A stretch of DNA of 8,090 nt from DATAVK01 sp036267755 (GTDB lineage Bacteria > Actinomycetota > Actinomycetes > JAFAQI01), in contig DATAVK010000120.1 in assembly GCA_036267755.1 (NCBI GenBank), forward strand, positions 1 through 8,090, read 5' to 3'. Position 1 is the stretch's first letter; each line of letters begins with the position of its first letter. A program made the translations under genes and the position numbers. This document shows positions 1 to 6,060 of this stretch, in pieces. The notes below the pieces were generated by a model that did not search any database, had not been told where the DNA came from, and worked only from the letters and a program-made list of their open reading frames with translations.

Positions 1-1
1 C

Positions 2-514
2 GTGGATTGGTTCGCGCACCTGATCAACCACAAGGTCAACAGCCTGTGGCGGCTGCACGCCCTGCATCACTCGCAGGAAGAGCTGAGCGTTCTCACCACT
101 TTTCGGACCCATCCGCTGGTCCACGTGACCTTCGTGCTCTCCGCCGTACCCATCCTGGCGCTCGCATCCAACGCCACGACTCCAGCCATTCTGCTCACCG
201 CCTATGCCTGCCTCGGCGCACTGCCGCACGCCAACCTGCGCTGGAGCTACGGCCGGCTCGACAAGGTGCTCGTGAGCCCGGTGTTCCACCGCGCGCATCA
301 CCGTCCGATCGGCCGCCTCGACATCAACCTCGGCACGGTGTTCTCGATCTGGGACGTCATGTCGCGCCGCGCTGTCTTCCCAGAGCGCGGGACCGCCCCG
401 GCACCCACCGGCCTGTCCGGCCGACCGATTCCCGTCGAGCAGCAAGCCACCCGTCCGCACCTGGCCCGCGTCTTCATCGCCCAGTGGGCCGAACCGTTCA
501 CGACCCCGAGATGA
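2..514 (+). CDS. Sterol desaturase / fatty acid hydroxylase family protein (C-terminal part; 5' end outside window)
   Basis: This is the C-terminal 170 residues of a membrane-bound di-iron hydroxylase/desaturase of the sterol desaturase family; the reading frame is open to the window edge, so the true start lies upstream. The family's three histidine clusters are visible: HLINH at residues 6-10 of the visible part, HALHH at 19-23 and HRAHH at 96-100. An extra His at 76 follows the hydrophobic stretch at about 41-75. These residues bind the two irons that activate O2 for C-H hydroxylation or desaturation of a lipid. The stretch LWRLHALHHSQEEL and the INLGTVFSIWD segment near the end match the usual family layout. 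The tail after residue 125 is Pro/Arg-rich and not conserved in appearance. The substrate (sterol, carotenoid, fatty acid or ether lipid) cannot be read from the sequence. The stop overlaps the next start (ATGA at 511-514), suggesting translational coupling. Confidence 0.88.
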   Translation: MDWFAHLINHKVNSLWRLHALHHSQEELSVLTTFRTHPLVHVTFVLSAVPILALASNATTPAILLTAYACLGALPHANLRWSYGRLDKVLVSPVFHRAHHRPIGRLDINLGTVFSIWDVMSRRAVFPERGTAPAPTGLSGRPIPVEQQATRPHLARVFIAQWAEPFTTPR

Positions 515-942
515 GAGATGTCGCTATGACCTCCATGACACACACACGTTCCACACACGCGACGGCCCGCCGAAGCCCGGTGGTGATCGGGCTATGCGTC
601 GTCGGCGCCGCGCTGCTCGTCGTCTCCGGCCTGATCCACCTGCACCTGGAACGCGGGCCATACCAACACGTCAAGACCATCAACTGGCTGTTCATCGTGC
701 AGTTCGTGTCGTGCCTGGTCGTCGCGGCGGCACTCCTGGTGACGCGCCACTTCCTGGTCGCGCTCGCCGGCGCCGGGCTGCTGGCCGGCACGATCATCGG
801 CTTCATCATCTCCCGCACCCGAGGGATCTTCGGGTTCCATCTGACGTTCTCGTCAACGCTTGCGAACGAAGCACTCGTCGTTGAGGCCGTCGGCGTGGTG
901 CTGCTGACCGTCACGGCGTGGCTGTTGTGGCGACGCGACTAG
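511..942 (+). CDS. Small four-helix integral membrane protein, function unknown
   Basis: A 143-residue protein whose N-terminus is Thr/Arg-rich and followed by four predicted membrane helices at about residues 24-42, 58-77, 80-98 and 117-138, ending in the basic tail WRRD. The segment after helix 1, LIHLHLERGPYQHVKTINWLF, carries His and Glu at the membrane edge. It resembles a widespread, unnamed actinobacterial family of small membrane proteins; this is a recollection of the pattern, not a database match. I chose the ATG at 511 because it overlaps the upstream stop as ATGA. An in-frame ATG at 526, with a weak GAGAG purine tract 8 nt before it, is an equally plausible start and would give 138 residues. 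The gene lies between a lipid hydroxylase and a lipoprotein in one apparent transcript, so an envelope role is likely, but no reaction can be assigned. Confidence 0.8.
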   Translation: MRDVAMTSMTHTRSTHATARRSPVVIGLCVVGAALLVVSGLIHLHLERGPYQHVKTINWLFIVQFVSCLVVAAALLVTRHFLVALAGAGLLAGTIIGFIISRTRGIFGFHLTFSSTLANEALVVEAVGVVLLTVTAWLLWRRD

Positions 943-1490
943 CCGCGGCCTCGATCTGCGCGTTGACGCTGGCGGCGGTGACGGCGTGTGGCGCTAGCTC
1001 GAGCAGCGACCGGCCTGCTTCGAGTGGTGTCACCGCGGCCGCGCTCACCAGTTACGTCAACGCCGTACAGAAGGTCCGGTTGCCAGTGAACGCGCTGCTC
1101 GGCGGAGCCGACGCGATCCTTGACCCGTACCACGACCACAAGATCTCGCCGAAGGTCGCCGCGACGCGGTTCGGCAATCTGGAGGGGCAGTTCGCGATCT
1201 ATGCCCGCCAGATGCAGGAGATCACGCCGCCCGACGCCACGCTCGCGCGGATCAACAAGCCGTACGCGCAGACCTACTTCTTCGAGGACAGCTACCTCGC
1301 GACGCTCGCGTCGGACCTGCATGAGGGCGACTTCGACAACCTGCCCAACACCCAGGGCGCCCAGCGGCTCGCGATCATCAGGTGGCGGATCGCCCTCGAG
1401 GTGCTCGCCGACCGGTTGCACGTGACCCTGCCAGCGAACCTGCAGCAGGCCGGCCGCGGCGAGATCGCCCCCTCCATCGAAGGCAGCTGA
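918..1490 (+). CDS. Putative lipoprotein, helical, function unknown
   Basis: A 190-residue protein that begins with a signal peptide ending in the lipobox VTAC at residues 21-24. Cys24 would be lipidated and the protein anchored on the outer face of the cytoplasmic membrane. After a Ser-rich linker (about 26-38) comes a mostly helical domain: LTSYVNAVQKVRLPVNALLG, then a segment rich in Tyr, Phe and acidic residues (YAQTYFFEDSYLATL), then RLAIIRWRIALEVLADRL. It has no enzyme motif and no family I can name. The GTG at 918 lies 25 bp inside the upstream membrane gene; a GTG at 927 (overlap 16 bp) gives an equally good signal peptide. No clear ribosome-binding site precedes either, so translation is probably coupled. 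The stop is only 16 bp from the convergent reductase stop. Confidence 0.8.
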   Translation: MAVVATRLAAASICALTLAAVTACGASSSSDRPASSGVTAAALTSYVNAVQKVRLPVNALLGGADAILDPYHDHKISPKVAATRFGNLEGQFAIYARQMQEITPPDATLARINKPYAQTYFFEDSYLATLASDLHEGDFDNLPNTQGAQRLAIIRWRIALEVLADRLHVTLPANLQQAGRGEIAPSIEGS

Positions 1491-1506
1491 CCTTTCGGGA
1501 ACGGCG

Positions 1507-2733
1507 CTAGTTGGGTGGGAGCTCGGTGAGCGGTACGTCGGAATCGGCCAACCGGCCGAGGTCGATCGGTACGCCGGCCGACACCACGGCCTTCAAATCG
1601 TCGATCACGTCCCAGGTGTTGACCGGCATCGCCGCGGAGACCACGCCGTCGCGGTGGTAGAACGCGATGAACTCTCGGCTCTCGAGGTCGCCGCGGATCA
1701 CGACGTCGTCCCCGGGCGAGGAGTTTCCGGTGTACTCAAGACCGAGGTCATACTGGTCGGAGAAGAAGTACGGCAACAGCGTGTACGGCTCGTGCTGCCC
1801 GGTCGCGTTGGCGGCGGCGTGCGGACCCTGCTCGAGCGCGTTGGCCCAGTGCTCGATCTGCAGCCGCCGCTGGTACCTCGAGTGCCACGCCTCGGCGACA
1901 TCTCCGGCTGCGTAGATCCCGGGAGCACTGCTCTGCAGGAACTCGTCGACGACGACGCCGCGCTCGACCGTGAGGCCGCTGTCACGGGCCAGCTCGGTGC
2001 GGGCGCTCACGCCGACGCCGATCACGACGACGTCCGCCGGCTCGACCCGGCCGTCGCTGAGGACGACCTCGGCGACCGAGCCGTTGCCCCGCAGCTCGGT
2101 GAACCCGACACCCAGCCGCAGATCGACGCCGTGGTCGGCGTGCAGCTGCCGGAACATCTCACCGACCCGCTCGCCGACGACGTGGATCAGCGGCAGGGCT
2201 GCCGGCTCGATGAGGACGACGTCGGCACCCATCTGCCGGGCGGACGCCGTGACCTCCGACCCGATCCAGCCGGCTCCGATGACGGCGACTCGCCCGGCTT
2301 GCCGGATCGCCGCGCTCAGCTGCTCGGAGTCCCCGACCGTGCGCAGGTAGTGCACCCCGTCGAGCGAGGTCCCGGGAAGGTCGAGCCGGCGTGGCGCCGC
2401 GCCGGTGGCAAGCAGCGCCGTGTCGAAGGCGATGCTGCTCCCGCTGGCGAGCTGCGCCGTCCGGGCCGCGACGTCGAGGTGGTCGACCGACTCGCCGAGC
2501 ATGAGCTCGACGGACTGCGCGTCGTAGAACGCCGGGTCGTGCACCCGGGTGGTCTCCGGCTCGGCCTCGCCGCGCAGCACACCCTTCGACAGCGGCGGCC
2601 GCTCATAGGGCTGGGTCGCCTCCTCGGCGACCAGCACGATGCGTCCGTCGTACCCGCTGGTGCGGGCGCCTTCGGCCGCCTTCGCGCCGGCCAGACCGCC
2701 GCCGATGATCAGGAACGTCGTGTCGGTTGCCAT
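1507..2733 (-). CDS. NAD(P)H-dependent FAD oxidoreductase of the ferredoxin/rubredoxin reductase type
   Basis: A 408-residue pyridine-nucleotide-disulfide-fold flavoprotein that would pass electrons from NAD(P)H through FAD to a small iron-sulfur partner. Visible motifs are the FAD-binding IIGGGLAGAKAA (9-20), PYERPPLSKGVLRG (42-55, typical of the ferredoxin-reductase branch), LLATGAAPR (107-115), the NAD(P)-binding VIGAGWIGSEV (151-161), an acidic residue at the end of the second strand of that fold (Glu176, favouring NADH), and YAAGDVAE (274-281). The segment HWANALEQG (295-303) and a C-terminal part from about 320 match the reductase C-terminal domain. The length fits the family at about 400. 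The frame is open 351 bp further upstream, but ATG 2733 is preferred for its perfect AGGAGG site 6 nt before it and because FAD-binding begins right after. It follows folE by 11 bp. No ferredoxin, rubredoxin or Rieske partner is encoded in the window. Confidence 0.9.
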   Translation of the reverse strand: MATDTTFLIIGGGLAGAKAAEGARTSGYDGRIVLVAEEATQPYERPPLSKGVLRGEAEPETTRVHDPAFYDAQSVELMLGESVDHLDVAARTAQLASGSSIAFDTALLATGAAPRRLDLPGTSLDGVHYLRTVGDSEQLSAAIRQAGRVAVIGAGWIGSEVTASARQMGADVVLIEPAALPLIHVVGERVGEMFRQLHADHGVDLRLGVGFTELRGNGSVAEVVLSDGRVEPADVVVIGVGVSARTELARDSGLTVERGVVVDEFLQSSAPGIYAAGDVAEAWHSRYQRRLQIEHWANALEQGPHAAANATGQHEPYTLLPYFFSDQYDLGLEYTGNSSPGDDVVIRGDLESREFIAFYHRDGVVSAAMPVNTWDVIDDLKAVVSAGVPIDLGRLADSDVPLTELPPN

Positions 2734-2739
2734 TGCTGG

Positions 2740-2747
2740 CCTCCTCA
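2740..2747 (-). promoter_or_regulatory. Ribosome-binding site fused to the folE stop codon
   Basis: Read on the - strand, TGAGGAGG contains both the folE stop codon (TGA, 2747-2745) and the consensus site AGGAGG (2745-2740), 6 nt before the reductase ATG. It fixes the reductase start. Ribosomes that end folE stop on the re-initiation site, which implies coupled synthesis of the two proteins. Confidence 0.85.
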
Positions 2748-3368
2748 GGATCGGTGTCCTACGAGGGCGAAGAACTCGGCCCGGCAGCGTGGGTCGTCCC
2801 GGAGCAGTCCCTGTAGGGCCGAGGTCGCGGTGAGCGCGCCTTCGGCCTGCACACCACGCAACGACATGCACAGATGCTCGGCCTCGATCACCACGCCCAC
2901 CCCCTTGGGGTGTAGCTGCTCCTGCAGCCAGTCCGCGATCTGCATCGTGAGCCGCTCCTGCACCTGCAGCCGCCGCGAGAACAGCTCCACGACCCGGGCG
3001 AGCTTCGACAGGCCGAGGATTCGCTCGCCCGGAAGGTAGCCGATGTGCACCACCCCGCGGAAGGGCAGCAGGTGGTGCTGGCACAGCGAGTGGAATGGTA
3101 CGTCGCGACAGAGGACGAGTTCGTCGTACTGCTCGTCGTTGGGGAATGTCGTGAGGTCGAACGGCCTGGCGGTGAGCAGCTCGGCGTAGGCCGCAGCGAC
3201 GCGTCGTGGGGTTTCGTGAAGATGCTCGTCACCGACGTCCTGGCCCAGGGCGAGCAGCAGGTCGGCGACGGCACGCTCCGCGGCCGCGAGGTCGATGGTC
3301 CCCTCGTCGTGCACCACCCGAAGCGGGGAAGCCTCGCGGGTGGCGGCACTGGTCTCGGCGACACTCAT
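2745..3368 (-). CDS. folE: GTP cyclohydrolase I
   Basis: A 207-residue enzyme that converts GTP to 7,8-dihydroneopterin triphosphate plus formate, the first step to folate and other pterins; it acts in the cytosol as a decamer in known members. The zinc ligands are Cys96 and His99 (in CQHHLLPF) and Cys167 (in HLCMSLRG). The 71-residue gap between the cysteines equals that of E. coli Cys110/Cys181. His98 and His165 match the catalytic histidines, Ser121-Lys122 (GLSKLARVVELF) the triphosphate contacts, and Gln137-Glu138 (QVQERLT) the purine pocket. The ATG at 3368 has an AGAGGAGA ribosome-binding site at 3381-3374. It lacks the usual actinobacterial neighbours ftsH, folP, folB and folK and is instead paired with a flavoprotein reductase. 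It may therefore be a second folE paralogue serving another pterin or deazapurine product, which is inference from context and from variant residues such as CQHH in place of the common CEHH. Confidence 0.96.
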   Translation of the reverse strand: MSVAETSAATREASPLRVVHDEGTIDLAAAERAVADLLLALGQDVGDEHLHETPRRVAAAYAELLTARPFDLTTFPNDEQYDELVLCRDVPFHSLCQHHLLPFRGVVHIGYLPGERILGLSKLARVVELFSRRLQVQERLTMQIADWLQEQLHPKGVGVVIEAEHLCMSLRGVQAEGALTATSALQGLLRDDPRCRAEFFALVGHRS

Positions 3369-3382
3369 CCAGGTCTCCTCTG

Positions 3383-3395
3383 TGGCGAACCGCCA
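3383..3395. repeat. Short palindrome next to the folE ribosome-binding site
   Basis: TGGCG at 3383-3387 and CGCCA at 3391-3395 form a 5-bp inverted repeat with a 3-bp centre. It lies immediately upstream of the folE ribosome-binding site (3374-3381). It could be an operator or a small leader hairpin, but repeats of this length are common in GC-rich DNA. I saw no convincing -35/-10 pair for folE in the rest of the 3396-3468 gap. Confidence 0.2.
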
Positions 3396-3468
3396 ACGCA
3401 GCAGTTCACGAGGGGGGTAACCAATCCGTTCAGTCGGTGCTTCCGGCGTGGCTTACTCGGACATGCGA

Positions 3469-3502
3469 CGGCCCCGGCCGGAGACTGCTCCGGTCGGGGC
3501 CG
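3469..3502 (-). terminator. GC-rich hairpin terminator after the secreted repeat protein gene
   Basis: Arms at 3469-3483 and 3488-3502 form a 15-bp stem with a 4-nt loop and one imperfect pair (G3477/T3494, a G-U wobble on the + strand and an A-C mismatch on the - strand). It lies 18 bp past the stop of the gene ending at 3521 and well before the folE start, so it most likely ends that - strand transcript and insulates folE. It has no T-tract, as is common for actinobacterial terminators. Confidence 0.65.
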
Positions 3503-3520
3503 ACGTGCTTGTCGGATCGG

Positions 3521-4798
3521 TCAGCGAGTGGTGCTGGCCCTCGCCTCGCCGACGGTGATCACCGTGCCCTTGGACAGGCCGTCACGAGCCGTGGAGAGCA
3601 CGAGCTCGATCATGCGGACCTGGACGCCGTTCTTGGTCTTGGTGATCCGGTCCAGGTACAGCGTCCCGATGCCGGGCAGCACGTGCTTGGTGTTGGCCGG
3701 CACGTTGTCGCCGATCGCTGGCGCACCGGTCACGGTGAGGCCGCCGAACGACGATCCTGCCGTGCTGCGGGCGATCCCCGATGCCTTGCGCTGCACGTGG
3801 GCCCGGGCGATGACCGTCTTGGCTTGCACCACACCGGCCAGCACGTTCAGGCCAGCCACTCGCTCCCGCGTTGTGGCCCACGGGTGCTTGCCGACGGCGC
3901 CAGCGACCGAGGAGGTGAAGGTTCCGTTGACGGCTGCACTGGGAATCGTGGAGGCGTCGACGCTGTGGCTCTCGGTCTTCCCGCCGGTCCCGTCGCAGGA
4001 CAACAGCTTCTCCGCCGACTGACCCGTGGTCCCGCTGCCGAGGAACTTCGACTCGCTACCGATCGCCGCACCGTGGACCTCCACGGTCGTCGGTGTCGTC
4101 AGCTCCGCCGCTGAGTGGGCGAACGTGATGACCGAACCCTTCGGCAGGCCCATCGTGTTCGCACCGCTCGCGGTGATCTGCATGGCGTCGACCTGGATCT
4201 CACGGCCGCCGGGGACCTTCGACGAGGTCTGGTGGTTGAGGACCAGCGAGCCGACACCCGGCAGGGTGTAGGTCTGGTTCTTCGTCGGGTTCTGCTGCTG
4301 CTTCTGCCCGTTGACGATCAGCCCGACGATGGTGGTCGTCGCGGAGGAGTGGAAGCCAGTGCTCGTGTGCTTCTGGGTGGCGCTCGACCGGATCGACTTG
4401 GCGATCAGCTCACCGCCGAAGAGGTCGGCCGGCGAGATCCGCGCGCGGCTGGTCGTCTCGACGCCCTTGGCGCCGACCCGGCGACTCGCGCTGCGGGTCT
4501 TGACCGCACCGACGTCGCCCAGCTGAGGCGGCGTCGCTGATGCGGCGTGGTTGGTGGTGACCGCTCCGAGCTTTGCCTTGCACGGCAGCGGCGCGGGTGA
4601 TGTCGGGCCGGACTGAGCCGCCGTACCGCTCGTCACCGCCGAGCCGTATGCAAGGGCGACGTAACCGAAGTGCCGCGTCGCCGCGTGTGCCGCGGAAGCA
4701 CCGGACGCGGGTGCGACGGCTACCAGGCCGGTGGCCCCGGCCACGGCGGCGGAGAGCGCCGACAGGCCGATGAGGGTACGGCGGTGGGGACGTGTCAT
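3521..4798 (-). CDS. Secreted protein with two tandem choice-of-anchor-P-like units
   Basis: A 425-residue exported protein. The signal peptide has a basic start (MTRPHRR), a hydrophobic core at about 8-30 and an Ala-rich cleavage region near residues 35-40 (ASAAHAA). The mature part resembles actinobacterial choice-of-anchor P proteins, starting FGYVALAYGS with SGPTSPAPLPC around residues 63-73. It is an internal duplication: unit 1 spans about 45-230 and unit 2 about 250-421. Each unit has one Cys (73 and 268, the only two), a long polar segment, then a matching core (NQTYTLPGVGSLVLNHQ at 174-190 against NTKHVLPGIGTLYLDRI at 369-385) and an end motif (LPKGSVITF, 218-226; LSKGTVITV, 408-416). 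It has no catalytic residues, sortase signal or C-terminal membrane helix, so the attachment mode is unknown; release into the medium is possible. The frame is open upstream of 4798, but ATG 4798 has AGGAGT 7 nt before it and begins the signal peptide. It is transcribed alone. Confidence 0.85.
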   Translation of the reverse strand: MTRPHRRTLIGLSALSAAVAGATGLVAVAPASGASAAHAATRHFGYVALAYGSAVTSGTAAQSGPTSPAPLPCKAKLGAVTTNHAASATPPQLGDVGAVKTRSASRRVGAKGVETTSRARISPADLFGGELIAKSIRSSATQKHTSTGFHSSATTTIVGLIVNGQKQQQNPTKNQTYTLPGVGSLVLNHQTSSKVPGGREIQVDAMQITASGANTMGLPKGSVITFAHSAAELTTPTTVEVHGAAIGSESKFLGSGTTGQSAEKLLSCDGTGGKTESHSVDASTIPSAAVNGTFTSSVAGAVGKHPWATTRERVAGLNVLAGVVQAKTVIARAHVQRKASGIARSTAGSSFGGLTVTGAPAIGDNVPANTKHVLPGIGTLYLDRITKTKNGVQVRMIELVLSTARDGLSKGTVITVGEARASTTR

Positions 4799-4865
4799 CA
4801 CCAGGACTCCTAAAGGGGATGGTCGGGGTGCACCGGCGGGCTCGAAGCGGTGGGTTCCACAGGGA

Positions 4866-4895
4866 GTTATGCCCACGACAGGCGGGTTCTGTCAC
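4866..4895 (-). promoter_or_regulatory. Candidate sigma-70-type promoter of the secreted repeat protein gene
   Basis: On the - strand a -35 box GTGACA (4895-4890, 5 of 6 to TTGACA) is followed after 18 bp by a -10 box CATAAC (4871-4866, 4 of 6 to TATAAT). Transcription would start near 4859, giving an untranslated leader of about 60 nt before ATG 4798. This is a consensus match only; no start site is known. Confidence 0.4.
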
Positions 4896-4909
4896 ATCGG
4901 CGGGCACAA
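4867..4909 (-). repeat. Inverted repeat around the candidate promoter (operator or RNA stem)
   Basis: On the - strand, TTGTGCCCGC (4909-4900) faces GTGGGCATAA (4876-4867): 10 positions, 8 Watson-Crick plus two that would be G-U pairs in - strand RNA. Inside it GACAG/CTGTC form a 5-bp hairpin with a 7-nt loop; it abuts the outer stem on its 3' side and leaves a 6-nt bulge on its 5' side. The repeat covers the candidate -35 and -10 boxes. It may be a repressor site on DNA or, if transcription starts further upstream, a folded leader RNA. Confidence 0.4.
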
Positions 4910-4986
4910 TCACCCCATTGGCCCAAATCCGGACTAATCGGAGATCTCAGGCAGGAGATCGGGCCAAAGCCGCGAACCGAGAGGTG

Positions 4987-5028
4987 GTCGCCCTGGCGAC
5001 CCCTACGGGGGCGTGTCGTCAGGGCGAC
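4987..5028 (+). other. Long intergenic hairpin, possible structured RNA
   Basis: Arms GTCGCCCTGGCGAC (4987-5000) and GTCGTCAGGGCGAC (5015-5028) pair over 14 bp, with one G-U wobble (4996/5019) that pairs only in a + strand transcript. A second wobble (4986/5029) extends it to 15 bp. Inside, CCC and GGG (5001-5003, 5007-5009) can form a small cap. AGCCG at 4968-4972 can pair with CGGCT at 5031-5035 below the stem. It sits 218 bp upstream of the TTG start at 5247 and would be part of that gene's leader only if transcription starts before it. Its function is unknown. Confidence 0.4.
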
Positions 5029-5054
5029 TTCGGCTGCCCACCCCCCGCGCAGTA

Positions 5055-5094
5055 CCGCTCCGGCGCCTCCACGGGGGCAGGGGCGCCGGAGCGG
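5055..5094. other. Perfect 13-bp GC-rich inverted repeat between divergent genes
   Basis: CCGCTCCGGCGCC at 5055-5067 is exactly complementary in reverse to 5082-5094, with a 14-nt loop. It has the strength of an intrinsic terminator but no T-tract on either strand, and it lies between divergent genes where no mRNA end is expected. With the hairpin at 4987-5028 it could be the end of a small RNA or a leader attenuator for the + strand gene. The remaining gap, 5095-5246, shows no further structure I would call. Confidence 0.45.
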
Positions 5095-5230
5095 CACCGT
5101 CATTCTGCCCGGGCGATCTGCCCCTCAACCGTCTGGGGTGGCGGATTTGTCCGGCCGGGTCGCGGTGTCGGCGCCGGGTCAGTCGTGGCGCTCTGGCATC
5201 ATCGACTCTTCAGCAGGCGACGTCGCGATG

Positions 5231-5236
5231 AGGGAG
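5231..5236 (+). promoter_or_regulatory. Ribosome-binding site that supports a TTG start
   Basis: AGGGAG ends 10 nt before TTG 5247. An in-frame stop at 5229-5231 rules out any earlier start, and no ATG or GTG lies near the N-terminus, so this site is the main support for TTG initiation. Confidence 0.55.
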
Positions 5237-5246
5237 TAGGCACGCA

Positions 5247-6056
5247 TTGGCCGTCCCTCGTCGCCGTGCCCTGACGGCGCTGACCGCACGTCTCCGCCGG
5301 CCCGCCGCGCCGCGATGGTGGCAGGAGCTGCTGCTCATCGCCGGCCTCTATGGCGTCTACACGCTGACCCGCGACGCCCTGCCCAGCCACAAGACGGCGG
5401 CCTTCCACCGAGCCGCGTCCGTGCTCTCGATGGAGCGCTGGGCCCACGTGGACGTCGAGCGCGCGCTCAACGGCCTGGTCGCCCGGACCCACTGGCTCGC
5501 CTACGCCTGCGACTACTACTACTCGACGCTGCACTTCATCATCACGCTCGGTGTGCTGGTCTGGCTCTACGTCAAGCATCCGGCGCGCTATCGCTCGATC
5601 CGGTCGGTCCTGCTGCTCACCACCGTGATCGCGCTGTTCGGCTTCTACTTCCTGCCGCTGGCCCCGCCGCGGATGCTGCCGGGCTACGTCGACACGGTGC
5701 TGCGCTTCCATACCTGGGGGTCGCTGGCGTCCCCCACCGTCGCGAAGGCCTCGAACCAGTTCGCCGCGATGCCGTCACTGCACATCGGCTGGTCGCTGTG
5801 GTGCGCGTTCGCCATCGTCAGCCTGGCCCGCCGCCCCTGGGTGCGCGTGATCGGGGCGCTCTACCCGGTGGCGACGCTGTTCGTGATCCTCGGTACGGCG
5901 AATCACTACGTCCTCGACGCAGTCGGTGGCGCCGTCGCGCTCGCGCTGGCCATCGCCGCACAGCGGGTGTTCTCCGGCCGTTCCGCCTATCTGGGCGACC
6001 CGATCGACCTCACCGACTTCGAGCCCGAACCGGAGCCCGGCCTGCTCGTCGCCTGA
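5247..6056 (+). CDS. PAP2-superfamily integral membrane protein (inositolphosphotransferase-like)
   Basis: A 269-residue polytopic membrane protein of the PAP2_3 / Aur1-Ipt1-like group, whose members remove or transfer phosphate-linked head groups on lipids. About six helices are visible (for example 27-41, 95-109, 119-137, 179-195, 199-216 and 225-240). PLAPPRMLP (137-145) is typical of the group, and the active site follows: AAMPSLH with His179, and NHYVLD with His220 and Asp224, matching the PSxH and HxxxD phosphatase motifs. The N-terminus is Arg-rich and cytoplasmic by the positive-inside rule. The tail is acidic (DFEPEPEPG, 257-265), an uncommon ending. The substrate is unknown; a phosphatidylinositol-type or prenyl-phosphate lipid would suit an actinomycete, which is inference. 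It is transcribed alone and meets the convergent gene ending at 6061 with a 4-bp gap. Confidence 0.87.
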   Translation: MAVPRRRALTALTARLRRPAAPRWWQELLLIAGLYGVYTLTRDALPSHKTAAFHRAASVLSMERWAHVDVERALNGLVARTHWLAYACDYYYSTLHFIITLGVLVWLYVKHPARYRSIRSVLLLTTVIALFGFYFLPLAPPRMLPGYVDTVLRFHTWGSLASPTVAKASNQFAAMPSLHIGWSLWCAFAIVSLARRPWVRVIGALYPVATLFVILGTANHYVLDAVGGAVALALAIAAQRVFSGRSAYLGDPIDLTDFEPEPEPGLLVA

Positions 6057-6060
6057 CTGT

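Noticed and set aside
1491..1506. Possible terminator between the convergent lipoprotein and reductase genes
   Set aside because: The 16-bp gap has no stem of useful length.
1654..3039. Long + strand open frame of 461 codons opposite the reductase and folE
   Set aside because: It is antisense to two well-recognised enzymes; its composition is the Arg/Asp/Val-rich pattern of a mirrored GC-rich gene, and it has no domain or ribosome-binding site.
4943..4952. CTGAGA on the - strand, recalling the TPP riboswitch
   Set aside because: The rest of the TPP core (ACCTGA and the GGATAATGCC-type segment) is missing and no thiamine gene is nearby.
4940..4960. Direct repeat GGAGATC (4940-4946 and 4954-4960) with a GAGATCTC palindrome
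   Set aside because: Too short to separate from chance; no binding-site family recognised.
5000..5081. Two ACGG loops (5005-5008 and 5071-5074) in neighbouring hairpins, recalling the guanidine-II (mini-ykkC) riboswitch
   Set aside because: The short stems directly closing the loops are only about 3 bp with wobbles, the spacing between loops is longer than usual for that class, and the downstream gene is not a guanidine exporter or related gene.
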